Positions 1 through 10,915 of a stretch of 60,000 nt of DNA are shown one piece after another. A program made the position numbers and the translations under genes. Source of the DNA: Strigamia acuminata (Eukaryota; Arthropoda; Chilopoda; Geophilomorpha; Linotaeniidae); NCBI GenBank assembly GCA_949358305.1, contig OX442317.1, positions 684,001 to 744,000 of the forward strand. Direction: 5' to 3'. Positions within the stretch are counted from its first letter, which is position 1. Every line of letters begins with the position of its first letter. The notes under the pieces were generated by a model. The model saw only the letters and a list, made by a program, of their open reading frames with translations, made no database searches and was not told where the DNA came from.

Positions 1-306
1 AACAAGGTTGGAAAAATTTCATCTTTTTTAATGGCTCCCAACAGGAATATTTCTCCGCATGGAATTGCCAAGCTCTAACTCGACGCCATCCCCATCGCCT
101 TTACACGAATTTGCTTTGACTACTTCAATCATACACATAACCCCTTTTCACTACACCAGTTGAGAAGACCATTTCATTTCCCAAAACAACACCAACAACC
201 AAAACAAAAAATTAAAAAAATTAAAAAAAAAAAACCCAAAAAAAAAAGAATTAATTTAAAACCAAACAAACAAGGCGTGCCTTGTACAGATGCCCATTTA
301 ATGCGC

Positions 307-329
307 ATTAATTTGCAATGCAAATTAAT
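307..329. promoter_or_regulatory. Perfect palindrome resembling a POU-factor PORE site
   Basis: Two 11-base arms, ATTAATTTGCA and TGCAAATTAAT, flank one central A and are exact reverse complements. The central 15 bases, ATTTGCAATGCAAAT (311-325), differ at one base from the published palindromic Oct-factor element ATTTGAAATGCAAAT. TAAT homeodomain cores sit at both ends. The symmetry is seen directly; POU or homeodomain binding is inferred. Confidence 0.5.
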
Positions 330-370
330 TACGTGTCCGCCCCCGCACCTGACCTTTATACCCGCGCGCC

Positions 371-390
371 AGCCCAGCCCAGCCCAGCCC
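371..390. repeat. GCCCA pentanucleotide repeat
   Basis: About four copies of AGCCC lie in tandem in a CT-rich, GC-richer stretch. This is a simple-sequence repeat with no coding meaning that I can see. Confidence 0.7.
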
Positions 391-761
391 CTCATTCCAC
401 TCGCTGCGCGCACTGATTGAACGACCGAGCCCGACCGTTGCAATCTGCACATTCACAACTCGTGTTTTCAATTTCCAAACACCGCTTTCCAATCAAGTCA
501 CTGGCGCGGGAACAATAGCCACACAGGCAGCCATCTTGTCGTATCGTACACACTTATCTCTCTCTCTTTCCTTCCAATATCCCCAAACATCCAAGTCCAA
601 TGAGCTCTGCGCGCGCGCCCGGATTCTTTACAACATCTTGATGAAATTGGGTGTTTGGATCCCCCTAACAAGGTTTTGCTGCTCTTGCCTTCAATCACAA
701 GCTCAGCTCTAAGTTTGGATTCGCATTTCTTCTCCTTTCATTCTAATCGTCATTTTTACAG

Positions 762-1052
762 CAACCCCTTCATTCCAAACCCACTGACCCCCCGCGGTGG
801 CCCAATTTCATGGCTGACTGTTGGAAAAATGGAGCCGAGCCGATGCAGTTGCTTTCTTTCATTTGTGCGCGCGTCGGGAGCACGAGCAGATCCATTACGA
901 GGCGCATAAGCGCTCAGAGGGGGAAAGAGAGTGACGGAAGCGTCTCGTATGGGAAAGTTCAGCTCCCAGCAGATGATCAATTGCTTGCATTAGCTGCATT
1001 TGACTTACAAATCAGCGAGGACGAGCAAAATGGTGGTGAAATCATCTTTTAA
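762..1052 (+). CDS. Candidate 3'-terminal coding exon, unknown protein
   Basis: A long pyrimidine-rich tract (about 727-758) ends in TTTTTACAG at 761, an excellent splice acceptor. In the frame starting at 762 the sequence stays open for 96 codons and stops at TAA 1050-1052. About two thirds of codons from the internal ATG at 810 start with a purine, more than the base composition predicts, which mildly favours real coding. The predicted end is acidic (ISEDEQNGGEIIF) and no domain is recognised. A second frame is also open from the acceptor, for about 48 codons, to TAA at about 907. There is no clear poly-A signal close by and no upstream exon in the window. It could be a real last exon of a gene starting left of the window, or a chance ORF after a chance acceptor. 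Confidence 0.3.
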   Translation, partial: QPLHSKPTDPPRWPNFMADCWKNGAEPMQLLSFICARVGSTSRSITRRISAQRGKESDGSVSYGKVQLPADDQLLALAAFDLQISEDEQNGGEIIF

Positions 1053-1161
1053 TTTCCTCCTCCTCATTAACTTGGAGATTTGTGAAAAGGAGAATTATTT
1101 ATATGTAGAGAAAGAACGAAAAAAAGAAAGAAAGAAATCGCATTATTAGTTTTTAGGCCCG

Positions 1162-1175
1162 GTTGCCACGGCAAC
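1162..1175. promoter_or_regulatory. RFX X-box-like palindrome GTTGCC-AC-GGCAAC
   Basis: Two perfect inverted half-sites, GTTGCC and GGCAAC, are separated by two bases. This matches the vertebrate-type X-box GTNRCC(0-3N)RGYAAC bound by RFX factors. Binding is inferred from the motif alone. Confidence 0.45.
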
Positions 1176-2168
1176 CCGAGTTCATCCTTGTCAATTACCT
1201 CAAGCAAGTGAGCAAGGGGAAAAAGTGTGCTCATTAGTAATGCCACTGCAAACCTTCGATTCAATTAAATTCCATTAAAGTGACACGTTTACACTGCACA
1301 CTTTACTTGCACTTTTTACATTCCCAGCGACCAAACACGAGCTAAAACAAAAAATCAAAAAACCTTCAACATGCGACGTCACTTCCGCTTAATTATTTCT
1401 TCGTGGAATTCCATTCATCAGGCGCGCAAAGAATGAATGGCCCACAAATTGGTGACTTTGACTCTGAACTCTGACTTGACGAATGGCTTAATTTTCGTCC
1501 GCGACTCGAGCCACCCACTTGGTCCAGTCTCATTTCCCATCTCCTTAATTATTTTTCCTTGAACTGTTAATTTAACCCAGCATAGCGCGATAACCTTACA
1601 CCAACCCTCGTGCCACGACACTCATCAATAGCGCCATAAAAGATGACATCCCTATCGGTTTATGTCCACAAAAATTAAAGACAAATAAAGAAACAAAAGT
1701 AAAATAATAAATTTTTAAAATATTCGCGCACGTGTTAATCCCCGTGCAACCACACAAACCGAACCGGATTTTAATTAAACTTTGATAGAATAAAATGTGT
1801 CGAGCGCGGCGCAATCGCAAACCCTTCGCCGCTCTCCTCTCCTTCCTTCCTTCTCTTTCCTTCCATCTGTTGGTGGATCGCACAAACTTCGTGCCAAATG
1901 TTGACAAATCGATTTTGCCCACGTGACCCCAGTGAAGATGACCATCTGAGAAAGGCATAATTTCGCCCCAACAACGGCGGCGCCATCTCCCACTGTGCCC
2001 CTTCGGGTCTTTGGCCAGCGTGTCTTAGTCCCCACTCGTTACGAGCACTTTTTATTTTTATGGTATTTCGATGGTTAAGATGCCGCGCCAGAGCCACTCG
2101 TCCTTCCTCCACCATCTCCATTCCCAACACCACAAAAAGCGCCCATTTATTTTTCTGTGTACGAGAAC

Positions 2169-2200
2169 AGTGCAGTGCAGAGCCGTGCAGTGCAGTGCAC
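2169..2200. repeat. GTGCA pentamer repeat
   Basis: GTGCA or near copies recur about five times (GTGCAGTGCAGAGCC and so on). The repeat lies inside an otherwise unique stretch and generates the repeated His-Cys-Thr codons of the spurious - strand frame there. Confidence 0.6.
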
Positions 2201-3740
2201 CTCTGGCCAACTCGTCGACATGACGAACGACATTATTTTTGATGCCTCGAAGCTGGGTGGATAAATGTTGGCGCCTCTCTTTATACCAAATCCACTCAAA
2301 CCCAGTGAAATATAAAAGAGATGGGAGCGCGAAGGGAGGGCGCGCACAGCGAACCAAACAGCTCCCGAGACGCCAATGAATGTACAAATCCCAGGGCAAC
2401 GTCCATAAAATATTAACCCTTCCATCACGTAACGAGAACAAAATCTTTCCATGTATGAAATCAAAGCCTAATCTTATCAAAGGCGAAAAAGACATTTTTT
2501 ATTCACGCATTTATCATACATTTAACGTGCAAAATGATCGGAAACAAACAAACGACCCTATCTTAGCGTCTTAGAGTCTAATAGCGAGTTCGGAAATTGA
2601 ATAAACAACGAAGGAAACGCAACAAGAAAAATTGCATTAAATCAATAATCAATAAATCGATCAAACCCGTGACAGGCTTGACCCAGAACAAGATCCCGTG
2701 CTGGAAGAACAAAAATCAAAAAACAAAATGTACTTTGTGTTCTAGACCGAGAAACAAAAAAGACGTTTGTCTTTTTCTGGCTCCCCAAGGAGCCCAGGAT
2801 TGATTGAACAATATCTTATAATTAGAAAAATTAAGTGCCTCGTGTGCGTGTGTGCGAGTGATGCTGTCCGAAAGCTCCACAAGTGCTGACGACGTGCTTT
2901 GTGACAAACTCGCACTTGACCTTCAAACCAACTTCTGAAAAGTGGTGCAAGACTGGCAAACGCATCTAGCCCAAAATTATCCAGTTTAAAAGCGATTAAA
3001 AGCAGATCGTGCAAAGCCCGCTATACGAAATAGATTGGCTGCACACGGTTAGTTGATTTGATTGTCTGTTGGGAGCAGCCATGTTTGATAATGGTTTAAA
3101 CATCTCCTGGATTGATCGCAAGTACACGCCTGGAATTTACAACACTACCACGTCGTAGATTACTTTTGTTGTTAATGAGTTTATTTCCTCTATTTTAGCA
3201 TTATTAGGCATTAAATTAGGCTTAACACTGCGAAACAACGACTGGAATTACGAAATTAAGTGCGCAGAATGGTCACGATGGCTGCATTTGGGGTTGGGTT
3301 GCATTTTGGTATCCGTAGACTGAAGGCACTTTTTCTCTAATTAATACAATATTCTTCGCACTTTGTTCGTAGGCTCTAGGCAGTGTGTCAAAGACGCCTA
3401 ATGAGAAATCCGGCCGTGCCTCAGCGCAAACAAGATAATAATGGTATAACATTGTGCGACTCCCATCTTGAACTTTAACTCTCCCGAGCCAATGGGAGTT
3501 TTCACTTTGCCGAGTGGAGTGAGTATAGAAACGTCGCAAATCGCTGCGACATTTTGCCGTTATCGCAAAAAACAAAGAGAGCAAAATGAAATCAAGTTTT
3601 GTCTATTCAAAGTAGAGCGCCAAAGAGATGTTTGTGGCAAAAGAGTTTATTTTGAGTACACGAGTTGAAATCTCTCATTGGCGCACGTTCGCCTCGACAA
3701 GCATTGAGCAGATCGGTTAAATGGGACTTGCCAAGCTTAC

Positions 3741-3846
3741 CTAACAGTCCCTGGGAGACTATCAGCCCACTGACACTGCATAGAATTGCTCCCCAGATTA
3801 CGAGCCGACACAAATTCCGCGAGCAAACACCAGTGCCAAGGACCAT
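3741..3846 (-). CDS. Candidate first coding exon with signal peptide or signal anchor
   Basis: On the - strand an ATG at 3846-3844 has a strong start context (ACGATGG). It opens 35 codons plus one base, ending at a TTAG|GTAAGC splice donor with the GT at 3740-3739. The predicted peptide begins MVLGTGVCSRNLCR and continues with about 16 hydrophobic residues (LVIWGAILCSVSGLIV), the shape of a signal peptide or anchor. The exon ends in phase 1, the usual phase for signal-peptide exons of secreted proteins. The - strand just upstream is purine-rich and gives no acceptor, so it would have to be a first exon. No downstream exon is identified. GTAAG donors are common by chance, so confidence is low. 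Confidence 0.25.
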
Positions 3847-4348
3847 CGTCGAAATTACTTCATTCCCGTCCCCCCCTCAAACTCATCACCCCTTTTGCAA
3901 TCATTGCTGTGATGCATCTTTCTTTCCTTCTTTCTTTCCTTCTTTCTGTCTTTCTTCTTTCATTTCCTTACCCCCTCGTCAACAAGTTCCTTGTTGTGTC
4001 TTTGCTACTGATTCACTCAAGAAGTTGTAATCTGATGACACAAAGTGTGATAGACATCTAAAAGATGCGCTTTGTTATTTTTACGGCCTTTTCAACCTAA
4101 GTGCTTTGCATAGAGAACAGCACAAATGCAAGACAACAGGCCTCTGTGAGCAATATTGAAAACACTCACTCCGTTGTGCCAGAAATATTGATTCCGTGAG
4201 AAACACAAGCCGTTGATACGAACAAAAAGTAATGCACACGTTAATTTATTCAAACCTTCAAACAAGAATACCAGAATTTGTTTCGACGAAATCAGATTGC
4301 AAAAGTTTCGTTAGCGAATCCAGAAATCCTGACATTGAGAGAGACAGC
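3847..4348. other. Non-coding stretch with a CTTT-rich tract
   Basis: A CTTT/CTTC-rich pyrimidine tract at about 3918-3962 is followed by unique A/T-rich sequence up to the hAT-like end at 4349. No gene, RNA or further repeat is recognised. Confidence 0.6.
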
Positions 4349-5120
4349 CAGGGCCGGACTTATCATTAAGCTAGGCTTAGGTTCACACTTGTGTTCACAC
4401 TAAACTTGACGCAACGCAACGAAGAGTCTGTTCACACTGTATGGCAAGTGTGAACAGAGCTGAAACAACTGATCTTGCGTCTGGCCAATCGGATGGTTTC
4501 AATGAAACCTGCAATTGGATCCAGTTCTAGAACTAGTTCCAGAATCCGAAAATGGCGGCCAGTTTGCATGTGGCAAAGTCAACGTCAAGAATTTTTAAAC
4601 GCAAGCAGCTTGCGTTGCGTCAGTTTTCTTGCGTTGCGTCTAGTGTGAACACAAGTGTGAATACAAGTGTGAACACAAGTGTGAACCTAGCTTTAGGCTT
4701 CTTAAAACCACAGCTTCTTAAACATTTTCCTTTCGCGGCACCCAAACATAACCTATTGCTATCATTTGCACTCAAAAATGTATTCCAAAAAGCATTTTCA
4801 TGAACCCCAATGCATTTGCGAATACATTGCGATTGCAATATAATTTCAATGTATTTGCGAACCATATGGGTGGAATTCTCGACAAACTATATTGATCATT
4901 CTTCTGCAGTTTCAAGTCTAATGATAAAAGTTTGCCCAATTGATCCCATAGGTCTGCGAAAACCCTACAAGTTTATTCGAGCTTTGGCTCTGCATTGTGC
5001 TCCTAACAAATGCATTCTTGTGACTAAAATGTTTATTTTTCTTACAATTTTTTTAATTTTAAATTTTTCATGACCTGCACGGCCTCGCCTCGCCTCCCCT
5101 CCCCCTTGGATCCGCCCCTG
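4349..5120. mobile_element. Degraded hAT-like non-autonomous DNA transposon (possible), interrupted by a MITE
   Basis: The left edge, CAGGGCCGGACTTA, and the reverse complement of the right edge, CAGGGGCGGATCCAA (5106-5120), agree at about 10 of 15 positions. The right edge closely resembles hAT-superfamily terminal repeats. The flanking 8-base strings do not match, so target-site duplication is absent or lost and the two ends might come from different copies. No transposase frame is present. The TA-flanked MITE at 4380-4687 lies inside, about 30 bases from the left end. Confidence 0.4.
4380..4687. mobile_element. TA-flanked MITE with GGTTCACAC terminal inverted repeats
   Basis: The left end, GGTTCACACTTGTGTTCACA, continuing into ACTTGACGCAACGCAACG, is mirrored by the right end, which reads AGTGTGAACC at 4678-4687 and carries GCGTTGCGTC further in. 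TA dinucleotides flank both ends (4378-4379, 4688-4689), as expected for Tc1/mariner-type insertion. The right arm carries extra tandem copies of an 11-base unit (ACAAGTGTGAA) that the left arm lacks. An internal hairpin pairs TCTGTTCACACT (4427-4438) with its complement at 4447-4458. There is no transposase; this is a non-autonomous foldback-like element. Confidence 0.75.
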
Positions 5121-7500
5121 CTGTATGCAAGATTGCGCTGTGTACTACGTGCAAATTTATATCCTGCTTAAGTTCCAGTTGCAAAATGCATTAATCTCCG
5201 CGTGAAATCAATTCACAAATTTATGGGCAAACTTAACGCCTTTGGAAAAATTGGCCGCTCAAATTCTTAATTTAACTCTGGAGCCAGTGGATAGGTAATT
5301 GCAAAAGCAGATAAACAAAGGAACACGCTAACTGCCATTTTTATAGACCAGCAGCAGCCATAAAGCCAATCTTGCCACAAGTGGCAAAATTGAAATTCCA
5401 CAGCGGGGTCAATCACTTAAAAAACACTTGCACTCTCGAAATGAACAAACAGTAAACACTAAATCAATATTCGTCAATTGTCATTTCACGCCATCAAAGA
5501 CAAGAAAAAGAAAAAATACAAAAAAATTACATTAAACGTGTAAAGAAATATGTGTAAAGAAAGATTTGTCACTTATTCCAGCAGCTTTCTAATGGTTTGA
5601 CGTTTCGGTCTCTTCAAAGAACGAGACCCTTAAAAAACTCATGGTGACAATCACCTTTTTTCTTCTCTTTCCTTTTTCCCAAACATATCTGATAAATAAT
5701 TTCATTTCTGTTGCGTGTAATGTGAGCCGGAAGTGCTCTTCAGTTGCATGTATCGGTTTCTACATTTACACCAACACCAAACTTAAGAGAAATAAACAAC
5801 TCCTAGAACTTTGACTTCAAAATCATGAATTACTAAATTTCGTGGACACTCAAAAGTTCCAAAAAAAAATTTCAAAAGTAAAACAAACATAAAAACCTCC
5901 ATCAATAAAATTAAAAAAGAAAAAGAAAAAAAAAATTTCATGGGCCCTGCACATGCAAGAAAAAATATTGGAAAAGACATTAGGACGACCGACATTAAAC
6001 CAGTTGAAGCAATGAATACCAACTTATGAAAAAGACAATACCTTGAGCGGCTTGAAAAAAATCAATTCCTTATCCGGATGTCAACACTAAACACAATTTA
6101 GTCATCCAGTCGTGCACTAGTCGGTTGTCATCCTTAGTTTCCTTCTCTACAACCAACTAACCAACAGTCGGCCCAGTAGGGACATAAAAGGGCTTCAGTG
6201 AACCAAGCCATGGTCGTCCGTTTCCTCCATATCCTCGAGCAAACGCCATCATTTTTGACTGCCTGTTGTACATCTCCCTTGAGAATGTTTACAACGCAAC
6301 CGACTCACTTCATTAACAATACGAGACAAAAGATGATAACGAGCAATGAGAAACATTTACATTTATAACAAAAATTAATCCTCTTTCTTTTGCGGACCGG
6401 CGGCCACTTTTCTTTCTTATCCTACACTTCCAATTAATTATTCACAAACGCCACTCAAGGTCACACATTTCAAACCATTTACAAATTCACTAAATCTTTT
6501 TGACAGATAAAAAATACAAAAAATGGCCCAACATATTTTTGCAATTTAGGGTCTTTAAAAAGAAACGACAAACGCGACTTATTTTCATTAGAGAAGTGCC
6601 ACGTCCATCAAAATAAGCATCAAAAAACTTTATCTTCTAAGACCAAAAAAAAAAGAAAGAAAAATTCTCGAAAAAAATAAAAAATTCATTCACGCATAAA
6701 CTGAATTCCCAATAAATCTTAAGTCTATTAAAAACTTTGTTTTTTAAAAAAAAAAGAAAGATTATTTCCAGCAACCGAGAAAAAGAAATGAAAAAAAAAA
6801 ATTTCTCTCAGTATTTAATTTGTTTTTATTTACATGAATAATTGATAGCAAATTCCTTTGTTTACCTAAAACTCATCAAAATTTCATTTTGAATTATAAA
6901 TAAAGTTAAATTTAAAAATTTAAAAACTATACAAAAAAAAAATCTAAGCATTCCAAAACGTTTAGAATTAATCACCTCATATTCCTTTTTATTGTTTGCT
7001 TTATCACATCACTAAAATCTCAAAGTTTTATTTTTTTTCCCCTGGGGATTCTTAATTAAATCAAAATTGTCACACCCCCAATCATAAAAAGTATTATTTT
7101 AATGTTTTAAAAAAAATATACATGTAAAAAAAAAAAAAATCCCATTTCCCCCACAATTTATGAACTTTGTCACGTTTAATGACGCTCCAACCTTTAAAAC
7201 ATAATCATTTTAATTAAACCTCCCCACACGCTACCCAAAACTTTGGAAAAAATTTAAAAAATTTATTTATATATTTATATATTTATATTTTTTTAAAGAA
7301 AAGATAAAAAAGAAAAAATTTGTATATATATATTCACTCATCAGGAGTGGGTGGCACATAAACAAGTCAAAGACGCCATTACCGCGTACTTGCGCTTCTT
7401 TGGCAACACAGAGCTGCGATATAAGCTGATTTTTAGCTTTTATCAAAAATGGAATTGCCAGCGCCCACAGTACTTTACGTCCACAAAATACCTCTTTGAA
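5121..7500. other. Very A/T-rich non-coding block
   Basis: No gene is supportable. From about 5450 to 7330 the sequence is dominated by A-runs, T-runs and TTAAA-type words, which explains the lysine- and phenylalanine-rich spurious frames. A Penelope-like hairpin remnant at about 5600-5634 is listed separately. The sequence becomes less biased after 7340. Confidence 0.6.
5600..5634 (-). mobile_element. Possible Penelope-like element remnant with a hammerhead-like hairpin
   Basis: Read on the - strand, GGTCTC is separated by a loop from GAGACC, followed at once by GAAACGTC. This reproduces stem II, GAAA and the GUC cleavage triplet of hammerhead ribozymes found at the ends of Penelope-like retroelements. 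The conserved CTGATGA core upstream of stem II is not intact (ATGAGTTTTTTAA is present instead), so the ribozyme is probably dead. No reverse transcriptase or endonuclease frame is present nearby. Confidence 0.35.
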
Positions 7501-7518
7501 CCTCTCTTTTTTCCTCAG

Positions 7519-7615
7519 CCACTGTCGTAATGGGCAGAAGAGGGTGATGGACGAGGAACGTGCACTAAGAAGAATATTTCTTACGCAACACCCGCGTATA
7601 ATTTATAGTTTGTAA
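7519..7615 (+). CDS. Candidate short terminal exon, unknown protein
   Basis: The tract CCTCTCTTTTTTCCTCAG ends at 7518 and is a near-ideal splice acceptor. With one base borrowed by the preceding codon, the frame reads 31 codons (for example KRVMDEERALRRIF) to TAA at 7613-7615. AATAAA follows at 7637-7642, so a complete last exon with poly-A signal is possible. The frame is too short to exclude chance, since about one in six random frames would stay open this long, and A/T-rich DNA is full of AATAAA. No upstream partner exon is identified. Confidence 0.2.
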
Positions 7616-8432
7616 TTTACTGCAAAAGGCCCATGAAATAAAAAAAAATAAAAAATAAAAAAAAAACCAAAAAAAAAAATTCCACCTAAAAAAAAAATTC
7701 TAAACTTTCTCAACTTTCTAATTAAGCGGTGAAAATGCGATCGCGACCGGTCCTGCCCGGTAGATTTTGGAAAACTCGCAACTTTGCTTTTAACAGCTTT
7801 CTCATTCCTTTCATCATATTTGCTAATGCTTCTCTCCCTTAAAGGCATTATTTCTTTTTATACGAAGAAAACACCCCGTATGTCGCAAAACACTTCTTTT
7901 CAATTTCATCTTTTTTTGTTTAAATTACCCCAACCCTCCCCTGAGCGAACCCCGCGATAAAACGTTAACTCATCCCAATTCTATTGATTACGAAGAAGGA
8001 AAAGAACAAACACGAAATTCTCATTTTTAAAGAAAAAAGAAAAAAAGAAAAAATCTCATTCAACTCTTTAGGACATGTTTTAATATCAATTCATCACCGA
8101 GTTGTAATTGTCCCAGAACAATGCGCGACGTTGTGTCGTGTATGCAAAAGACAGTCAATGATGAATGGCCCCTCATTTTCCACTTGAAAAAGCCGTACAA
8201 CCGAAAAACAAGAATCGCGATGCACAAAAACAGGAAATCGAGTGTTAATTACACTTTCCCTACCCCGTCCACTTAAAAAAAAATCCATTTTCAATTAACA
8301 AACGTCCAAGGTCAACATTTTACGATTTTTTCTGTTTAAAAACATTTCCTCAGCCGCTCCGACGTCAAAGACCTCTTGCGGTAGATAACTCAATTTATTC
8401 GCGTTGAAATATTCAAAATATGCGCAATTCTT

Positions 8433-8446
8433 GTCACCATGGTTAC
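8433..8446. promoter_or_regulatory. X-box-like near-palindrome GTCACC-AT-GGTTAC
   Basis: Two inverted half-sites are separated by AT. The site differs from RFX consensus forms at one position. It is one of several similar sites in the window. Confidence 0.3.
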
Positions 8447-9871
8447 GCAACAATAACTATTAACTATTAATAAAGCGTTCCATAGAAAAATGTCTAGGGA
8501 AAATATATATATTACTCTGTATTTGCATTAGAGTAGACATTTGCCTTTAAAATGCAATCCGAATGTTACATTTTACTGGTCAGACATTGGCGCATGACTA
8601 GAGCCCCAACTTGTCCCTGCCCCATTAAACTCTCTATGCGCTGCTCTCACTTTCACTTCTCTCCCAAATATGCAAAGCTCCGTAACGCTGCAGTGCACCG
8701 ACATTAAGTCACGAGTGCATCAATTCTGCAATCTGAATTAAATCAACTTATTTTATTTTTTTCATTTCTCGGAAAAAAAATATAAATTTCGAACATGAAT
8801 AAAATATCGGACAGTTAATATTTAATAGTGCGGTAATGCAGTGAGGAGGGAAAGAAAGAAAGGAGTGTTTAAATTCATTGGGCAACAACATTTCACTTTA
8901 TCATCGAGACGAGTACAAAAGTCAGCGAAAATCTCGTGTCGTCATATCAAGAAATGTAAAACCATCCAAATTACTCGTATCATCTGGTGCAATTTCATGT
9001 TTCACTCTCGGAATCATGTCCTCATTACGCGCGATTTACAACCAACTGACAGTCGTAAAAACTCGGTCCAGATGCCCACTACGTATGTAAATAAGATGCC
9101 AATAAAAACACGCGCGCCATCAACTACAACAACCAAATTTAATCTTTTCTTTTTTATTTCTTTTTTAAATAAGAAAAATAAAAACTAAACAAAACATAGT
9201 TTCCTCACTGCGACGTCTCAGTTTCAACTTTTTTTTTCCCGGAAATTTTCCACAATTTTTCCCGGTTTCAATTAAAAATTTCGCAAATTTTCCCCTTTGG
9301 GAAAGAAATTCAAATTTCCAAAAAGTCTAAGTAAATGAAATAAATTTCAATAAATAGGCCTAATTTTCAATGAAATTGAAATAAATCCATTGCTCTCTGC
9401 GAGCCATCAAATTTTCCTTATTGCGCATGCCCGAGAAATAAATAACTGCTTTTCAGCATCCATTAATGCGAACTGCTTTCCGCCTCCAAACTACTCGATT
9501 AAATGGAGTTATCACATAAATCTACCTACATTTAAAACGATATGCATCAAAACAACGGAAATCGTGCTCATACTTTATTCATTCCAAACAACCGAACAAA
9601 CCATAAACTCACAGCGCCATCTTCATTTCCACAATCAAACCAGCAATCAATTACAAACACGTAAACACTTTTTTAAAAAATTTAAAAAAAACTAAAATCA
9701 AAAAAATTCCCCTTAATTTTCCAAATTTCCCCCCAAATCCGCGAGTCATTGCCCAAATCGCCCTCGCATCGCATAACCCGCATAAACGAAACCAAACTTA
9801 AATCAATTAACAAGACGGAAGAAAAATAACACGACGATTATCCGCAACTTAATTTCCGCCGTCTGGCGAGC

Positions 9872-9918
9872 GAGGAGAAGAGAAGAAAAGAGAAGAGAAG
9901 AGAAGAGAAGAGAAGAGA
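9872..9918. repeat. AGAGA/AGAAG purine repeat
   Basis: Nine or so tandem copies of GAGAA-type pentamers form a 45-base all-purine tract, followed by GACGAAACGACAG and a short CT repeat (CTCGCTCTCGCTCTC). Confidence 0.8.
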
Positions 9919-10907
9919 CGAAACGACAGTCTCGCTCTCGCTCTCATCTTTGTGTGGATCGAAGTTGCACACGCCCTTATTAAAGATAACGGTGGGGCAA
10001 TTCAGCTTTAAGCGAATCCTTTATCCTTTAAAACGGACAAAAGAGGCGCTGCTTAATTAATCAACACCTTTTCTGACCACTTAATTTAAAGGGGTCGTTC
10101 GAAACACCATCTTTTCTGATTTACAGCAGCCACTTCTTGTTCGGTTTCTTCAATGCCCCACATTCGCTCGCAAATCTAATTACCCCGAGTGTTAGCGCCA
10201 ACGAGGCTTTAATGGGAAAATATGGGCAAGAAATAAAATCTAATTCGATGCGACTCGAAAGCTAAAGCTAACAACGCCAAGCCTGCTACGCTGCGCGCGC
10301 GTCTGTCTTTTGTTTTGTTTTCTCCGCTCTTTGCATCGCATCGCGCACCTGCAGATACAATTAAAATTGCTCTGCACATTTACTGCTTACTCTCTGCAAA
10401 ATTCCACGACCAAAAATTTGTGCAACTTTTGCGGTTCCACTTTGGAATGTGCCCTACCTCAGGGGTCTACTCAACTCGAATGGAATAAAAGAAGAAAAGA
10501 AATCCAAAAAACTATAAAACAAATTAAAAAATGTATATTTTAATAATAAAAATAATTTTCTAAACTTACGAATGTTTCATCTTTTTTGCTTTCACGCACC
10601 AAGGCCTCATAGGGAAATATCCCCGCAAATTGGAAAAATAAAATAAAATAAAATTGAAAACAACTTTTTTTTTTTCAATTTAATTTCAATTTAATTTAAT
10701 TCCTTAAAGCTGAAATAAATAAATAATCTTAGAAGAGTCGCGACCACAAAAACACAAATTTCTTCACTATTTAAATTGGTAACAAGATTAACTCTCTTTG
10801 CGCGCTTTAAAGTGCTGCAGAGAAGCATGTATCGTCTTTTTTCCCCTCAAACAATTCAACAAGTGAAGCATGAATTAAAGCCACTTTGCAATCAAGTTGG
10901 AAAGAAT

Positions 10908-10915
10908 TGACGTCA
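10908..10915. promoter_or_regulatory. Full CRE palindrome TGACGTCA
   Basis: An exact 8-base CREB/ATF palindrome in the context TTGACGTCAA. Further exact copies lie at 19888, 24485, 44716 and 47347. Confidence 0.4.

Larger units (their letters stand above)
1..761. other. Non-coding sequence with a POU-type palindrome and a GCCCA repeat
   Basis: No supportable gene is seen. The stretch starts A/T-rich, with a lysine-codon-like poly-A block at about 200-260. It holds a perfect palindrome at 307-329, a short GCCCA pentamer repeat at about 371-390 and GC-richer sequence from 340 onward. The last 40 bases form the polypyrimidine tract of the candidate acceptor that ends at 761. The short open frames here are low complexity and unconvincing. 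Confidence 0.6.
1053..3740. other. Unique non-coding stretch with an RFX palindrome and a CRE-ETS-like site
   Basis: No convincing gene. Overlapping - strand frames of 105-145 codons at 1596-2495 are low complexity; one partly encodes the GTGCA pentamer repeat near 2169-2200. Notable sites are the RFX-type palindrome at 1162-1175 and GACGTCACTTCC at 1375-1386. The remainder is mixed A/T-rich sequence with scattered TTAAT and GCGC motifs. Confidence 0.5.

Noticed and set aside
2058-2495. 145-codon - strand frame
   Set aside because: Partly repeat-encoded (HCTALHCT) and without similarity to any family I know.
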